The position numbers and the translations under genes are program-made. The notes beneath the pieces are model-generated. The model did no database searches and was not told where the DNA came from. It was given only the letters and a program-made list of their open reading frames with translations. 64,000 nucleotides of DNA from Pontibacter sp. HSC-36F09 (GTDB taxonomy: Bacteria > Bacteroidota > Bacteroidia > Cytophagales > Hymenobacteraceae): contig NZ_JALKAA010000001.1 of the NCBI RefSeq assembly GCF_024171605.1, forward strand, positions 744,001 through 808,000, read 5' to 3'. This document shows, piece after piece, positions 50,474 to 58,460 of the stretch. The number at the start of each line of letters is the position of its first letter. Within the stretch, counting starts at the first letter, position 1.

Positions 50474-51088
50474 TTACTTGGCATTTGTGCGTTTCGGCAT
50501 AGTGCCCAGTATGTAGTCCCAGAGGGGAGACGATACGCCGTAGGCCACGTTCGGATCTTTGTAGTGGTGAATGCTGTGGTGGATCCAGAGTTGCTTCAGG
50601 AAGTTTTTAGGCGGCGCATAGGCGTGCACGGCGTAGTGCACAAACAGGTATAGCGCATAGCCAAACAGCATTCCGGCCACTACGCCAAACACAAACTGCC
50701 CGAAGATCAGCTTAAACACAAAGAAAAAGAACGAAGCGATGAACAAACTCACGATTGGCGGCATGGCCAGGCGCTCTTTGTCCTTCGGGTACTCGTGGTG
50801 ATTGCCATGAAAAGTATACTGGATGCGTTCCTTCATCGGCGTGTCTGTGTCCATGTGGAACACAAAACGGTGCGCGCAGTACTCTATTAGCGAGAAGATA
50901 AGCCAGCCCATCAGAAAGAAGCTGATCGCCTCCAGCACATTGATGAAGCTGTAGGTGATCCCATAGTAGATCAGCCCGATGGCAAAAACAATGAAGATGG
51001 TAATAGGCAGTGCGATGTGTGTACGGGTCAGTCTTTCCAGCACAGGGTTCTGGAATATCTGGGCTTGTCCTTTGTGATTGGGTTTCAT
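50474..51088 (-). CDS. Sterol desaturase/fatty-acid hydroxylase family protein
   Basis: This 204-residue membrane enzyme has four helices and the di-iron histidine boxes HRFVFH (after EYCA), HGNHHEYP, HYAVHAY and HHSIHHY. The small size and box spacing fit FA2H-like fatty-acid 2-hydroxylases or related lipid hydroxylases. Bacteroidota make hydroxylated fatty acids and sphingolipids, so a sphingolipid or ornithine-lipid substrate is plausible but unproven. Confidence 0.9.
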   Translation of the reverse strand: MKPNHKGQAQIFQNPVLERLTRTHIALPITIFIVFAIGLIYYGITYSFINVLEAISFFLMGWLIFSLIEYCAHRFVFHMDTDTPMKERIQYTFHGNHHEYPKDKERLAMPPIVSLFIASFFFFVFKLIFGQFVFGVVAGMLFGYALYLFVHYAVHAYAPPKNFLKQLWIHHSIHHYKDPNVAYGVSSPLWDYILGTMPKRTNAK

Positions 51089-51195
51089 AGTCAGGTTTTG
51101 CTAAAAACGGATTTTAACTGCAAAATTAGTCAAATATTAGGTATACCGTATGTATTTATCCGCTGCAATACATAAGCGGTAACGCGGAGTTTTTA

Positions 51196-51717
51196 TTATG
51201 GTTTAACTAACGATTCTAATCGTTCAATGTTATACCTTTTTCCCGATACCGTATACCTGGCCTGTTTGTAGAATACGCGTCGTGCAGCTAATGTTTTGAC
51301 TATGAAATCCTTCAGCTCCACTTCATTTTTTTGAGCCAGCAAGGGACGCTGACGTAGATCTGTCGCAAGTAGGCGTTGGGTGAGTTCCTCAGCCGGCACA
51401 TCTATAAAAACACTTATGCCGTGCTGGTTGATAAAATTCATGTTGTCGAAGAAGCAGGGGGTGCCGCCGCCTGTGGCAACAACAACCAGTTCAAATTCAC
51501 GCAACACTGCCTCTAGCGCCTGCCGTTCCTTTTGCCGGAATAACTCCTGTCCTCCTGCCTCAAACAGTTGCGCAATGCTACTGCCTTCCCGTTGCTCGAT
51601 GTACTCGTCGAGGTCCACGAAGGTATAGCCGAGCCGCCCGGCCAGCTCACGTCCTAGCGTGGTCTTGCCGGCACCCATCATGCCGATCAGGAAAATGCGC
51701 TGCGTGTTCAAAGCCAA
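51196..51717 (-). CDS. aroK: Shikimate kinase
   Basis: This 173-residue kinase phosphorylates shikimate at O-3 in aromatic amino acid synthesis. The P-loop is GMMGAGKTTLG (about residues 12-22), followed by DLDEYIEQREG (shikimate-binding Asp), FRQKERQAL and VATGGGTPCF. RPLLAQKN is the lid region. It lies 15 bp downstream of the DoxX-like gene and is probably co-transcribed with it. Confidence 0.95.
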   Translation of the reverse strand: MALNTQRIFLIGMMGAGKTTLGRELAGRLGYTFVDLDEYIEQREGSSIAQLFEAGGQELFRQKERQALEAVLREFELVVVATGGGTPCFFDNMNFINQHGISVFIDVPAEELTQRLLATDLRQRPLLAQKNEVELKDFIVKTLAARRVFYKQARYTVSGKRYNIERLESLVKP

Positions 51718-51732
51718 GGTAAAGCGTTTCGC

Positions 51733-52824
51733 TTACAGTAAACTCACCAGTTCCGACACTTCGGGCGTATCGTTGTGGTGCCATAAGCCTTTCACGGTGC
51801 CGTCCTCCAGCAGCATAGTGCCGGGGTTGGAGCGCATCATGGTCTTGAGCACGGTGCCGTCGCCGAAATAGTAAGGGGCAGCCAAACCAACCTCGTGGCG
51901 GAAAGCCTCAAACTCCTGTCGGCCAGACGAGGTGATGATCACCGGTGTTATACCTTGCTGTTCGGCTTCCTGCACCAGCTTGCTTATCTTATCGATGTCG
52001 CTTCGGTTGGCTTTCTCTACACTATGCACGATCACCAACAGCTTTTTACCGCTCAGGATCTCCTGCGTGAAGTCGCCCTGATCGTTCCATACGTTGAAGT
52101 CCGTGATCTTCGGACCGTCCTCCGGATTCACGGCAACCATCTCCTTAAAGGTATAGGCATCGTCCATCGGGTAGTCCTCAAACTCCTGCTCCTGTCCGTC
52201 TTTCACCATCACATACTTGTAGCGCAGTGGTGCCGAGGGCTTCATCAGGGCCGGAATGTTGTTGCCTATTTTATAAGCGCGGAAGTCGACATAAGGCAGG
52301 TGCTCATAAGCATACCAACCAATGCTTACCGAGATCAAGGCGGTGAGTGCTGTTACAGTCGCTCCTACTTTAGGCTGCACCAGCGGCTGCAGGTAGCGCT
52401 TATTAAGAAGCAGCCAGACGATCATCACCAGCAGCACGATGTCTTTGGTGAACGACTCCCAGGGCGTGAGTTTAATGGCATCGCCGAAGCAGCCGCAGTC
52501 GGTTACTTTGTTGAAGTAAGCTGAGAAAAAGGTCAGGAAGGTAAAGAACACGATCATGGCCAGCAGCAGCCACAGCACTTCTTTCAGTTTCCAGCGGATA
52601 AGCAGCGCCACGCCCAGCACAATTTCGGCCGCACTCAGGAAGATGGACAGAAACAGCGCCGCCGGCACCAGCGACAAAAACACCGGTGAAAAATCATGGG
52701 CGAATACCTCAAAGTACTCCTCCAGTTTGATGGCCGTACCTACCGGGTCGTTGATCTTGATCATGCCCGAGAAGATGAAGAGAACTCCTACAAAGAGCCA
52801 GAAAAACTTAGTGATGTGTCGCAT
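51733..52824 (-). CDS. DoxX/MauE-like membrane protein (BT_3928-type)
   Basis: This 363-residue protein has a DoxX-like N-terminal half with four helices (about residues 5-20, 48-70, 80-105 and 125-140), containing GMIKINDPVGTAIKLEEYFEVF and DCGCFGDAIKLTPWESF with conserved Cys. A fifth helix is near 160-175. The C-terminal half (about 180-363) looks like a thioredoxin-like periplasmic domain without a CxxC. It belongs to the BT_3928 type. It sits next to DUF1599 and folP, as in other Bacteroidota as far as I recall. Function unknown, possibly redox. Confidence 0.8.
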   Translation of the reverse strand: MRHITKFFWLFVGVLFIFSGMIKINDPVGTAIKLEEYFEVFAHDFSPVFLSLVPAALFLSIFLSAAEIVLGVALLIRWKLKEVLWLLLAMIVFFTFLTFFSAYFNKVTDCGCFGDAIKLTPWESFTKDIVLLVMIVWLLLNKRYLQPLVQPKVGATVTALTALISVSIGWYAYEHLPYVDFRAYKIGNNIPALMKPSAPLRYKYVMVKDGQEQEFEDYPMDDAYTFKEMVAVNPEDGPKITDFNVWNDQGDFTQEILSGKKLLVIVHSVEKANRSDIDKISKLVQEAEQQGITPVIITSSGRQEFEAFRHEVGLAAPYYFGDGTVLKTMMRSNPGTMLLEDGTVKGLWHHNDTPEVSELVSLL

Positions 52825-52913
52825 TTTGAGTTGGAGATTTTAAGAGTTTGGGAGTTTAGGAAATCACAACGCTGGATTACCTACGCCTCCTAATATCTTC
52901 TATTTTAGAGTTT

Positions 52914-52994
52914 TGTCATTTCGAACACCAGTGAGAAATCTGAAGCGATCAAGCTTTATGTACTTTCAGATCTCTCCTACCGTCGAGATGTCAT
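52914..52994. repeat. Palindromic intergenic repeat (GTCATTTCGAAC type)
   Basis: TGTCATTTCGAACACCAGTGAGAAATCTGA (left) is mirrored by TCAGATCTCTCCTACCGTCGAGATGTCA (right) about 15-20 bp apart. This is a form of a dispersed Bacteroidota intergenic palindrome, and the sequence near 4285 (AAGATTCTTTCAGAATGACAA) looks related. Confidence 0.65.
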
Positions 52995-53014
52995 GCTTGT
53001 ACCAGATTTATACC

Positions 53015-53569
53015 TTACTGCACCTTCTCCGCAAAGCCCGACTTGATCAGTGCAAACACGGCGTAGTTGATCATGTCGCGGTAGTTGGCCTCCACGCCTT
53101 CCGAGATCAGGGTATGGCCCTCGTTGTCTTCGATCTGCTTGGTGCGGTAGAGCTTCATCAGGATGATATCCGTAATAGAACTCACACGCATGTCGCGCCA
53201 GGCCTCGCCGTAGTCATGGTTTTTGGCGTTGAGCAGTTTGATGTTCTCCTCGATTTGCTCGGTATACCTGCGCTCCACCTCCTCAGCCGAAAGCGTCAGT
53301 TCGTCGCTCTCCTGCAGGCCAAGCTGCATCAGGGCGATCACGCAGTAGTTGATGATGCCCACAAACTCGTCGCGTATGTCGTCCTCCACCATTTGCCTGC
53401 CCTTCTCCTGAATGGAGCGGATGCGTTGTGCCTTGATAAAAATCTGGTCGGTGATGGAGGGCAGGCGCAGCACGCGCCAGGCGGTGCCGTAGTCTTTGGT
53501 CTTTTTGACAAAGGTGTCTTTGCAGCGGTTTACTACCTGATTATATTCCTGGAGTGTTTGACTAATCAA
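53015..53569 (-). CDS. DUF1599 (nucleotide-modification-associated domain) protein
   Basis: This 184-residue protein has two tandem copies of one domain: KKTKDYGTAWRVLRLPSITDQIFIKAQRI (first) and AKNHDYGEAWRDMRVSSITDIILMKLYRT (second), the DYGxAWRxxRxxSITD signature of DUF1599/Nmad1. Each copy is followed by an INY segment. The family is proposed to act on modified nucleotides; activity is unproven. No ATG fits the N-terminus, so the start is taken as TTG at 53569. It is divergent from folP with about 42 bp between the starts. Confidence 0.85.
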   Translation of the reverse strand: MISQTLQEYNQVVNRCKDTFVKKTKDYGTAWRVLRLPSITDQIFIKAQRIRSIQEKGRQMVEDDIRDEFVGIINYCVIALMQLGLQESDELTLSAEEVERRYTEQIEENIKLLNAKNHDYGEAWRDMRVSSITDIILMKLYRTKQIEDNEGHTLISEGVEANYRDMINYAVFALIKSGFAEKVQ

Positions 53570-53611
53570 CTTTTTAGCTTTAATTTTAAACGATTGACAG
53601 ATACGCCAACA

Positions 53612-54469
53612 TTGGAATCGAAAGATAAGTTTTTTCGAAGGAAAAGCACACTTAACTGCCGCGGAAAAATCCTTTCGCTGGACACGCCGCTCGTGATGGG
53701 CATTCTCAACGTCACGCCCGATTCCTTCTTTGCCGGTAGCCGCCTTCACTCCCTCGACGATGTGTTACACCGCACCGAAGCCATGCTGCGCGACGGCGCT
53801 GACATCCTCGACCTCGGAGGTTATTCTTCCCGGCCGGGAGCTGCGGAGGTATCCGTAGACGAAGAACTGGACCGCGTTATACCTGCCGTGGAGGCGATTA
53901 TGCAGCGCTTCCCGGAGGCCGTTATCTCAGTAGACACCTTCCGTGCCGCAGTGGCCGAGGCGAGTATACAAGCGGGCGCTTCCATCATCAACGATATTGC
54001 GGGCGGCAACCTCGACGAGGCCATGTTCGAAACCGTGGCGCGACTGCAGGTACCGTATATCCTCATGCATATGCGCGGCACACCGCAGACCATGAACAGC
54101 CTGACGGACTACAACGACCTGGTGCTGGAGGTGATTGATGAGTTGCAGGCTAAAGTGGCGCAGCTGAAAAACCTGGGTGTGAACGACATCATCCTGGACC
54201 CGGGTTTCGGTTTTGCCAAGACCATGGACCAGAACTTTGAGTTAATGCGCCGCCTTGAGGAACTTCGCATACTGGAGCTGCCGTTACTAGTGGGAGTATC
54301 CCGCAAGTCCATGACCTACAAGTACCTCGGCATCGACCAATACGAAGCACTGGCCGGCACAATAGTACTCAACACCATCGCGTTAACAAAGGGCGCTGAC
54401 ATTTTGCGGGTGCACGACGTAAAAGAAACTAAACAGACTATCCAACTATACACGAAAGTAGCGCATTGA
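53612..54469 (+). CDS. folP: Dihydropteroate synthase
   Basis: This 285-residue enzyme condenses p-aminobenzoate with the pterin pyrophosphate in folate synthesis, the step blocked by sulfonamides. MGILNVTPDSFF, DLGGYSSRPGA, INDIAGGN, YILMHMRG, DPGFGFAKT and VGVSRKSM are the family motifs in order. No ATG precedes MGILNV, so the start is a TTG, at 53612 or possibly 53594. It overlaps cdaA by 4 bp. Confidence 0.94.
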   Translation: MESKDKFFRRKSTLNCRGKILSLDTPLVMGILNVTPDSFFAGSRLHSLDDVLHRTEAMLRDGADILDLGGYSSRPGAAEVSVDEELDRVIPAVEAIMQRFPEAVISVDTFRAAVAEASIQAGASIINDIAGGNLDEAMFETVARLQVPYILMHMRGTPQTMNSLTDYNDLVLEVIDELQAKVAQLKNLGVNDIILDPGFGFAKTMDQNFELMRRLEELRILELPLLVGVSRKSMTYKYLGIDQYEALAGTIVLNTIALTKGADILRVHDVKETKQTIQLYTKVAH

Positions 54470-55314
54470 TTCCTTTATTTACACTGGGTTTTTTGGAGAT
54501 TGAGTTGCTGGATGTGCTTGACATCCTGCTCGTCACGGTATTGCTCTACCAACTCTACAAGCTCCTGACCGGTAGCGTAGCCCTCAAAATTTTCCTGGGG
54601 CTACTCTCCGTATACCTGCTATACCTGGTGGTAAGGGCGGCCGGCATGGAGCTGCTCAGCATTATCCTCGGCCAATTTATGGGCGTAGGTGTACTGGCAG
54701 CCATCATCGTTTTCCAGCCTGAGATCCGGCGCTTCCTTTTGCTGATCGGCAAGACCACTGCCTTTAATAACGACCGCCTGTTCCGTGGTTTCCCATGGCG
54801 CCGCGATCAAGTCGAGAAACTCAGCCTCACTCCTTTTATTGAAGCCGCTAAATCGCTGGCCGCTAAAAACACAGGTGCGTTGATCGTTTTTGCCAAGAGT
54901 TCTGAACTGAAATATTACGCTGAGTCCGGTGACCTCATCGATGCCGTAATATCGAAGCGGTTGCTGATGTCGATCTTCAATAAGACGAGTCCGCTGCACG
55001 ACGGTGCCGTGATCATTTCGGGCAATCGCATCAAAGCGGCCCGCTGCATTTTGCCCGTAACTGAAAACAACGATATACCTGCTTCAATGGGTCTGCGCCA
55101 CCGCGCCGCCATCGGCCTGAGCGAGGTGACGGACAGTGTGGTGCTGGTGGTATCTGAAGAGACAGGCCAGATCGCACTCGTGCGCAATGCCGAGGTATAC
55201 CGCAACCTCTCCTCTGCTGACCTGCGCGTGAAGCTCAACCAGTTCCTGTTCGATACAGACCAGAGACCGGTCGCTGCTCCGGCCCCTGCCGAAAAGCCGG
55301 TGAGCGCGGCATAA
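54466..55314 (+). CDS. cdaA: Diadenylate cyclase CdaA
   Basis: This 282-residue enzyme makes c-di-AMP from two ATP. Three helices lie in the first 85 residues and anchor it in the membrane. The DAC domain follows with SPLHDGAVIISG (DGA motif), GLRHRAAIGLSE (RHR motif) and VVVSEETGQIALV. The start is a TTG overlapping the folP stop (TTGA), so translation is coupled. The pairing of folP and cdaA suggests co-regulation. The Ala/Pro-rich tail is short and variable. Confidence 0.95.
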   Translation: MIPLFTLGFLEIELLDVLDILLVTVLLYQLYKLLTGSVALKIFLGLLSVYLLYLVVRAAGMELLSIILGQFMGVGVLAAIIVFQPEIRRFLLLIGKTTAFNNDRLFRGFPWRRDQVEKLSLTPFIEAAKSLAAKNTGALIVFAKSSELKYYAESGDLIDAVISKRLLMSIFNKTSPLHDGAVIISGNRIKAARCILPVTENNDIPASMGLRHRAAIGLSEVTDSVVLVVSEETGQIALVRNAEVYRNLSSADLRVKLNQFLFDTDQRPVAAPAPAEKPVSAA

Positions 55315-55329
55315 GGTATAAGCTAACAG

Positions 55330-55362
55330 CAAAGCCAGCCTCTCGGGGCTGGCTTTTTTATT
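55330..55362 (+). terminator. Terminator after cdaA
   Basis: AAAGCCAGCC pairs with GGCTGGCTTT; the T-run follows directly. Confidence 0.88.
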
Positions 55363-55604
55363 TGCCGGAGCAATGGCTTCCTGGTAGCTATACTTGCTTT
55401 TAGGCAACACTTCATTGAGGGCTCAGACCACAATGTGTAGAAGTTGTTCCCCACCTTTCTACGCGCTTCCACAATCTGGACAAAACACCAATTGCAATTA
55501 ACTGTCTAGCAATCAGAGGATTGATTCGAAAACAAACTTGTGGCACGGTTATGCCAATAGGGCTATCCGAAATCAAATGTTAATCAGAACTAAACTAACA
55601 CAAT

Positions 55605-55946
55605 ATGAAAAAAGTAACTTTTTTAGCAGCCGCCATCGCCCTTCTTGGATTTACATCAATCGATGCAAACGCACAAGCTACCCAGGCTGCTGAGCAAGCC
55701 CAGACGCAAACTCAGAACGACAATAAAGAGAAAGTTACCAAAGATCAGCTTCCAGCCCCTGTAAAGGCGGTGTTGGATCACGAAACTTATAAAGAGTGGA
55801 CTGTAGGCGACATCTACAAAGTGAAGCCAGCTGAAGGTGCTGCCGACGCGAAAGTTGTTTACGAAATCAACCTGACCAACAAAGAAGGTCAGTCTGGCAC
55901 GATCACTCTTGACGAACAAGGCAAAGACGCTTCTAAAGAAGACTAG
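55605..55946 (+). CDS. Small secreted protein of unknown function
   Basis: This 113-residue protein has a signal peptide (ending ANAQ), a Gln/Thr/Ala-rich spacer (residues 24-45) and a small C-terminal domain (VTKDQLPAPVKAVLDHETYKEW then VVYEINLTNKEGQSGTITLDEQG). The pattern resembles PepSY-like or BLIP-like putative periplasmic proteins, but I cannot assign it. A terminator follows at 55990. Confidence 0.7.
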   Translation: MKKVTFLAAAIALLGFTSIDANAQATQAAEQAQTQTQNDNKEKVTKDQLPAPVKAVLDHETYKEWTVGDIYKVKPAEGAADAKVVYEINLTNKEGQSGTITLDEQGKDASKED

Positions 55947-55989
55947 CCTCAGCGCATTTACGATAATACTTAGAACTAACTATGGAAAG

Positions 55990-56018
55990 GGCCTCCGCTT
56001 AGCGGAGGCTTTTTTGCG
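55990..56018. terminator. Bidirectional terminator
   Basis: GCCTCCGC pairs with GCGGAGGC with a 3-nt loop and a T-run, between convergent genes. Confidence 0.85.
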
Positions 56019-56026
56019 TTTATACC

Positions 56027-56239
56027 TTAAGCCCTTCTTTTCCAGAATACCCAATAGGCCAGCAACCCAAACACGGGCACCACCCACAGCACCACCATCC
56101 AGAGCAGGCGCTCCGTCAGGGAATAATCTGTTTTGAAGATCAGGTGCAACAGCGAAAATACCACCAGTAAGTAGTGGGCCACCACCAGCAGCACGATGGA
56201 GCCGAAGAAAGGATCGTTTTGGATAAAGCAGAAGAGCAT
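56027..56239 (-). CDS. PLDc_N-domain membrane protein
   Basis: This 70-residue protein has two helices (about residues 12-34 and 44-64). LTERLLWMVVLWVVPVFGLLAYWVFWKR is the signature of the cardiolipin-synthase N-terminal (PLDc_N) domain, here standing alone without the phospholipase part. Function unknown. Confidence 0.85.
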   Translation of the reverse strand: MLFCFIQNDPFFGSIVLLVVAHYLLVVFSLLHLIFKTDYSLTERLLWMVVLWVVPVFGLLAYWVFWKRRA

Positions 56240-56266
56240 AGGATTAGCTTGTGAATGAAAAGATTC

Positions 56267-56797
56267 TTAGAGTTTACCGCTTAAAAGCCTTGAATATTCT
56301 CTCGCTTCGGTAGGTAGTACGTTTTCGGGATCTATTGAATCATCTTCAAAGCGATTGTGACCAGTTGTTTCGTAGTGCAGCAGTTTTCCGTTGACGAAGT
56401 AATAGCGGCCATCAAAGGTCTTCTCTGTTTTGTCCAGGTTAAATGAACCTTTCTCTGTGTCATACACAAAGTTGTTGAACTGTTCATGTACGAAAATCAG
56501 CCTATCATCCTGGAAATAGTAATCTTTGGTTTCGAAGCCGTTTGAAAGCCCTACCCACAAACTAATTTTTCTGATAGAGCCTCCTTCATACAGACCTTTT
56601 AATTCACCTCCTCCATCCGGTTGATTCTCCAAAAAGGCTTCAGCATCCAGTGTAACTTCTGTTAGGTAATCGGCCGCATCAATAATAGAGACTTCCTTTA
56701 ATATCTCATCAATTTGCCGCTCCTTTTTTGATTGGCCGCAGGCTGTAGCGGCTACTGAGAGTAATAAGAGCAGGCTAATAATAAATTGGGATCTCAT
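56267..56797 (-). CDS. Lipoprotein of unknown function
   Basis: This 176-residue protein has a lipoprotein signal with lipobox ATAC (Cys20). The mature part has a repeated beta-strand pattern (LKGLYEGGSIRKISLWVG; DYYFQDDRLIFVHEQFN; TFDGRYYFVNGKLLHYET) like a small toast-rack or beta-propeller blade. I do not recognise the family. It lies 6 bp downstream of a small membrane gene. Confidence 0.7.
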   Translation of the reverse strand: MRSQFIISLLLLLSVAATACGQSKKERQIDEILKEVSIIDAADYLTEVTLDAEAFLENQPDGGGELKGLYEGGSIRKISLWVGLSNGFETKDYYFQDDRLIFVHEQFNNFVYDTEKGSFNLDKTEKTFDGRYYFVNGKLLHYETTGHNRFEDDSIDPENVLPTEAREYSRLLSGKL

Positions 56798-56803
56798 CGG
56801 GAA

Positions 56804-57094
56804 CTACCCAAAAATAATCTGACTGACAAACCAGGCCAGATAGGCTAGTGCCGGGGCACAAAGCAGCAGTATCATTCCCAGGTTCACCCGCACCCACTGT
56901 GGGTTGAGCATCATACTCAGGTAGGCCTCCGCTGAAAGTAGGATTGAGAAGTAAAAGGTGATTTGAAGCAGCGTACCCGTCAGGTTAACTTCTCCTCGCA
57001 TGTCGGCTGTAGCGTAGGCCAGAAACGAAATAACCAGCCAGGCCAGCACCGTGCCGAGCAGCAACTGTCCAGCCTTTATTTTGACGTTGTTCAT
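56804..57094 (-). CDS. Small three-helix membrane protein
   Basis: This 96-residue protein has three hydrophobic helices (about residues 8-28, 38-60 and 70-94) and few charged residues. The start at 57094 gives a clean N-terminus; the longer frame runs into the kbl terminator. It forms a short operon with the lipoprotein 56267-56797. Function unknown. Confidence 0.65.
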   Translation of the reverse strand: MNNVKIKAGQLLLGTVLAWLVISFLAYATADMRGEVNLTGTLLQITFYFSILLSAEAYLSMMLNPQWVRVNLGMILLLCAPALAYLAWFVSQIIFG

Positions 57095-57137
57095 AGGTAT
57101 AGCGGGTATAGATGAAAACCGTACCTGACAAGGTAAT

Positions 57138-57172
57138 AAAAAAACAGCCGCTCCCCCAATGGAAGCGGCTGT
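57138..57172. terminator. Terminator after kbl
   Basis: AAACAGCCGCT pairs with AGCGGCTGTTT, with an A-run before, so it works on the minus strand for kbl. Confidence 0.88.
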
Positions 57173-57198
57173 TTCTATACCTCGATAGTTTTGCAATT

Positions 57199-58395
57199 CT
57201 ACTTGATCACACCCAGCTCGCGACCTACTTCTATGAAGGCGACGATACACTTGTCGATGTGTACGCGGTCGTGCACGGCAGAAAGTTGCACCCGGATACG
57301 GGCCTGTCCTTTTGGAACCACTGGGTAGTAGAAGCCGATCACATAAATGCCTTTGTCGAGCATGCGGGCGGCAAACTCCTGCGCCAGCGGCGCATCGTAG
57401 AGCATCACCGGCACAATCGGGTGATCGCCGGGCTTGATGTCGAAACCAGCGGCTGTGATCTGCTCACGGAAATACTTTGTGTTCCATTCCAGCTTATCGC
57501 GCAGCTCGGTAGTAGAGCGCAGCATGTCGAGCACGGCAATGGAGGCGCCCACGATAGACGGAGCCAGTGAGTTGGAGAACAGGTATGGACGTGAGCGCTG
57601 ACGCAGCATGTCGATAATCTCTTTTTTGCCGGACGTGAAACCACCCATGGCGCCGCCCAGGGCTTTGCCCAGCGTGCCCGTGATGATGTCTACTTTGTCC
57701 ATCACGTTGTGGTACTCGTGCACGCCACGGCCGGTCTTGCCCATAAAGCCAGTCGCGTGCGAATCGTCCACCAAAATCAGGGCCTTATACTTGTCAGCCA
57801 ACTCTACGATCTTGTCGAGTTGCGCCACAGTGCCGTCCATGGAGAAGGCGCCGTCGGTTACGATGACGCGGTGCTTGGTTCCGGCATTCGTCGCTTCCTG
57901 AAGCTTGGCTTCCAGGTCTTCCATGTTGTTGTGCTCATAGCGGAAACGCTGCGCCTTACACAGACGGATACCGTCGATGATGGAAGCGTGATTCAAAGCA
58001 TCCGAAATAATAGCGGACTCTGCATCAAACAAAGGCTCGAACACACCACCGTTGGCATCGAAAGCTGCTGCGTACAGGATCGTGTCTTCCGTGCCCAGAA
58101 ACTCCGACAGCTTGCGCTCCAGTTCTTTGTGGATGTCCTGGGTGCCGCAGATAAAGCGCACGGAGCTCATGCCATACCCGTGCGTGTCGATGGCGTGCTT
58201 GGCTGCCTCGATCACTTTCGGGTGAGCCGACAGACCAAGGTAGTTGTTAGCACAGAAGTTGAGCACGTGCTGCATCTGCGTGGTATCGATATCGGCTCCC
58301 TGCGGCGTGGTGATAATACGCTCCTGCTTATACAAACCAGCTTCCTTGATCTCGGCAAGCTGTTTTTCCAAATCTGGTTTTAAGGTTTCGTACAT
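57199..58395 (-). CDS. kbl: Glycine C-acetyltransferase (2-amino-3-ketobutyrate CoA ligase)
   Basis: This 398-residue alpha-oxoamine synthase has [20 protein letters not shown] (residues 74-93) and [15 protein letters not shown] (210-224). The PLP lysine, Lys244, lies in [13 protein letters not shown], at the same number as in E. coli Kbl. It cleaves 2-amino-3-ketobutyrate with CoA into glycine and acetyl-CoA. The preceding step, threonine dehydrogenase, is encoded 1.8 kb away at 60237 on the other strand. Confidence 0.95.
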   Translation of the reverse strand: MYETLKPDLEKQLAEIKEAGLYKQERIITTPQGADIDTTQMQHVLNFCANNYLGLSAHPKVIEAAKHAIDTHGYGMSSVRFICGTQDIHKELERKLSEFLGTEDTILYAAAFDANGGVFEPLFDAESAIISDALNHASIIDGIRLCKAQRFRYEHNNMEDLEAKLQEATNAGTKHRVIVTDGAFSMDGTVAQLDKIVELADKYKALILVDDSHATGFMGKTGRGVHEYHNVMDKVDIITGTLGKALGGAMGGFTSGKKEIIDMLRQRSRPYLFSNSLAPSIVGASIAVLDMLRSTTELRDKLEWNTKYFREQITAAGFDIKPGDHPIVPVMLYDAPLAQEFAARMLDKGIYVIGFYYPVVPKGQARIRVQLSAVHDRVHIDKCIVAFIEVGRELGVIK

Positions 58396-58460
58396 GGGTT
58401 ATCTTCGTTTAGCGGTTACTTATTTTATGTTGATCGGTCAGGTATAGCACCTGTCGTTTG

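Noticed and set aside
52913..53611. Long N-terminal extension of folP
   Set aside because: It runs opposite the DUF1599 gene and across a repeat; dihydropteroate synthases do not have such an extension.
54466..55314. CdaA as the partner cyclase of the Pycsar-like protein
   Set aside because: CdaA makes c-di-AMP and lies 33 kb away in a conserved folP operon; Pycsar effectors respond to cyclic pyrimidine nucleotides.
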